A program made the position numbers and the translations under genes. This document shows, piece by piece, positions 32,001-32,659 of a stretch of DNA of 32,659 nt; within the stretch, counting starts at the first letter, position 1, and each line of letters starts with the position of its first letter. Below the pieces are notes generated by a model, which had not been told where the DNA came from, searched no databases, and worked only from the letters and a program-made list of their open reading frames with translations. The stretch is from Bacteroidetes bacterium GWF2_49_14. Its GTDB lineage: Bacteria > Bacteroidota > Bacteroidia > Bacteroidales > UBA12481. Location of the stretch: assembly GCA_001769295.1 (NCBI GenBank), contig MEOR01000114.1, positions 1,753 through 34,411 on the forward strand. The letters run 5' to 3'.

Positions 32001-32615
32001 GATGGTAAAGGAGTAAGCTGCATTCGTTGAAAGAATGTTAGTGCCTTCCGTCCAATTCATAAAAGTGTAGCCCGCGTTCGGTGTGGCTGTAATGTTTACC
32101 GTTGAGCCTGAAACATACGATCCGCTGCCGATGGTTGTCCCGCCGATAACCGGATTCGATGACAGCGCCACGACAAATTGCTGTGGAGCAGTCTTAAAGC
32201 TCCAAATATAATCGGCCTGTAAGGCGTTACCCATCATGTCTTTAGCAGTACGGGCGACTTTGCCGGTATAGGTAGTATTTGGAGTAAGCGCCGTTGTTGG
32301 CTCGAAGGTGAAGGTAGGCGTGGTTCCATCATACGTTAAAGTACCGGCAATTTTTAATCCTGCACCTTTTGTGCCCGGGACGGTTCCTTCCGTCAATGAA
32401 AATGATGTCTGCGTAATTGTCGCAGGATTCATATTCTCATTAAAGGTGACCGATATTACCTGGTTGACCGGAACACCGACTGCACCATTTGTTGGGATCG
32501 TCGATATAACCTCTGGGCATATTCCGATTTTCTCCTCAAAGTCATCCTTTTTACATCCGACAAAAAGAACGACCAATGCAGTTGCCAGGGTTGTTAATAG
32601 AATTTTCGTTTTCAT
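29058..32615 (-). CDS. Surface lipoprotein: Big_5, eleven InlB-type repeats, DUF3494 ice-binding domain
   Basis: A 1185-residue exported protein. The signal ends in VLFVGC, giving lipidated Cys21 followed by KKDD, an acidic +2/+3 region typical of surface-exported Bacteroidota lipoproteins. Residues about 33-146 are a Big_5 Ig-like domain (STIPTNGAVGVPVNQVISVT). Next come seven 75-residue type-A repeats (147-671) with core GYTFxxWTEG and NRTLVANF, then four 73-residue type-B repeats (672-959) with AVNGTVVK and GYTFTGWSGDATGS. Both are InlB B-repeat-like. The C-terminal 219 residues are a DUF3494 ice-binding-type beta-solenoid (VNLGTAGDFAVLTKSGIS, GDIGVSP). The protein should stand out from the cell on a repeat stalk with the DUF3494 domain at the tip. 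Its upstream region is cut by the window edge. Confidence 0.93.
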   Translation of the reverse strand: MKTKILLTTLATALVVLFVGCKKDDFEEKIGICPEVISTIPTNGAVGVPVNQVISVTFNENMNPATITQTSFSLTEGTVPGTKGAGLKIAGTLTYDGTTPTFTFEPTTALTPNTTYTGKVARTAKDMMGNALQADYIWSFKTAPQQFVVALSSNPVIGGTTIGSGSYVSGSTVNITATPNAGYTFMNWTEGTNILSTNAAYSFTIEGNRTLVANFTVTIVNYTVTLSSFPVAGGTTTGGGSYVSGSSVTITATPGTGYTFMYWTEGTNVVSTDASYSFTITSNRTFVASFTETIINYTVTLSSNPAAGGTTTGAGTYIAGASVTVGATPNAGYTFTNWTEGGTVVSTNANYNFAITGNRTLVANFTETVITFVVTLSSDPIAGGTTVGGGTYNSGASVIVIATPNVGYTFTNWTEGGSVVSTHATYAFTLTGNRTLVANFTETAENFIVSLSSNPAAGGSTTGGGSYVSGSLVTINATPNLGYTFLFWTEGESIISKNAGYSFTITANRTLVAIFTETVNNYTVTLSSNPPAGGSTSGGGTFTSGSTVTVTATPNTGYTFMYWTEGANVVSTSLDYSFSIITSRVLVANFSEIADTYTVAVSSNPTAGGSATGGGSFTSGASVTVTATPNDGFVFTNWTEGAIVVSSNAAYTFNIAGNRILVANFTAIIDTYTLTVIAVNGTVVKNPDQAAYNSGTSVQLTAIPNAGYTFTSWNGDASGSANPLTVVMNSNKTITANFTAVVNTYTLIVNAVNGTVVKDPDQAAYNSGTSVVLTATPNAGYTFTGWSGDATGSVNPLTVVMNANKNITANFTAVVNTYTLVVNAVNGTVVKNPDQAAYNSGTTVVLTATPNAGYTFTGWSGDATGSLNPLTVVMNANKNITAIFTAIVNTYTLTVVAVNGSVVKNPDQAAYNSGTSVVLTATPDAGYTFTGWSGDATGSLNPLTVIMDANKTITANFTKDPIGPGHVNLGTAGDFAVLTKSGISTTGVTSITGDIGVSPAAASSITGFGLIMDATNEFSRSPGIVVGKVYAANYAAPTPTKMTTAISDMEAAFTAAMGLVLAPIVELYAGNLNGQTLAPGLYKWSTGVSITTGITLAGGPDDTWVFQISQDLTVANSAIITLSGGAKVENIVWVVAGQAVLGTDVDFSGIILSQTLISLNSGARVTGRLLAQTAVTIIGSTIIQP
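29739..30602 (-). repeat. Four type-B tandem repeats (219 bp each) in the DUF3494 protein gene
   Basis: Residues 672-959. The unit runs from YTL.V.AVNG through KNPDQAAYNSGTS and GYTFTGWSGDATGS to ITANFTAVVNT. The last three units are nearly identical at the DNA level over long stretches (for example the segment reading GAACCGGTGGCGTCGCC recurs at about 29801, 30020 and 30239), indicating recent duplication or gene conversion. The first unit (30384-30602) is more diverged, with SWNGDASGSA. Confidence 0.95.
30603..32177 (-). repeat. Seven type-A tandem repeats (225 bp each) in the DUF3494 protein gene
   Basis: Residues 147-671, each exactly 75 residues. The unit has SSNPxAGGxTxGGGSY, then GYTFxxWTEG, then NRTLVANFTE. 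Repeats are more diverged from each other than the type-B units, so they are an older array. The conserved WTEG and the exact spacing suggest a rigid stalk of beta-grasp modules. Confidence 0.95.
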
Positions 32616-32659
32616 TTCATTTTCGTTTTAATAATTATGCAGTTTTCTGATATGAGAAA

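Overview
The window looks like part of a Bacteroidota chromosome, probably an environmental Bacteroidales- or Marinilabiliales-like lineage. Supporting signs are: several exact TAnnTTTG boxes (the Bacteroidota -7 promoter element) before genes; many outer-membrane beta-barrels and lipoproteins; a seven-helix AraC regulator; a Big_5/InlB-repeat/DUF3494 surface protein; an rSAM/lipoprotein gene pair of a type known from Bacteroidota; and PLP-dependent SpeA. No rRNA, tRNA, CRISPR array, transposase or phage gene was seen.

Layout. 1-377: non-coding, with a 60-bp near-perfect inverted repeat and a palindrome at the promoter of the first gene. 378-6045 (+): a tightly packed six-gene operon of TetR regulator, outer-membrane barrel, LolD/MacB-type ATPase, two FtsX/LolC-type permeases and a LolA-like periplasmic protein. 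6259-8322 (-): a GH29 alpha-L-fucosidase lipoprotein, divergent from an MFS transporter (8379-9596, +), then a secreted GH51 arabinofuranosidase (9876-11423, +) bracketed by inverted copies of a dispersed repeat. 11661-13196 (-): a radical SAM/SPASM enzyme with its partner lipoprotein. 13324-19307 (-): a five-gene operon of DUF1302-like barrel, DUF2141 protein, MMPL/RND transporter, a second LolA-like protein and an NAD-dependent epimerase. 19438-24355 (-): AraC regulator, mnmA, GNAT acetyltransferase, speA. 24488-26765 (-): small envelope genes (a 53-residue membrane protein, two barrels, a cupin, a basic secreted protein). 26969-32615 (-): an OmpA-family protein downstream of a 1185-residue surface lipoprotein with 11 tandem InlB-type repeats and a DUF3494 ice-binding domain, closed by a strong terminator.

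How the genes fit together. The most interesting feature is a duplicated theme. Two operons each combine an outer-membrane barrel, an inner-membrane extractor and a LolA-like carrier; one extractor is an ATP-driven LolCDE/MacB-type ABC transporter and the other a proton-driven MMPL/RND transporter. The two LolA-like proteins share motifs (PAxxKGTxML and MGS[DE]) and the two barrels share an LRAGxQ...G signature, so the partners look like paralogues serving two different energy sources. I infer two parallel trans-envelope routes for a lipophilic cargo; the cargo is unknown. The second candidate is the rSAM/lipoprotein pair, whose chemistry is, as far as I know, undescribed. The glycosidases suggest scavenging of fucose- and arabinose-containing glycans. 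The 3' third of the window is devoted to cell-surface structure.

A family of intergenic repeats, made of GAAA-loop hairpins with CCGGTTGCCGGTTA-like tails, occurs four times. A related repeat-like sequence forms the end of the RND coding region.
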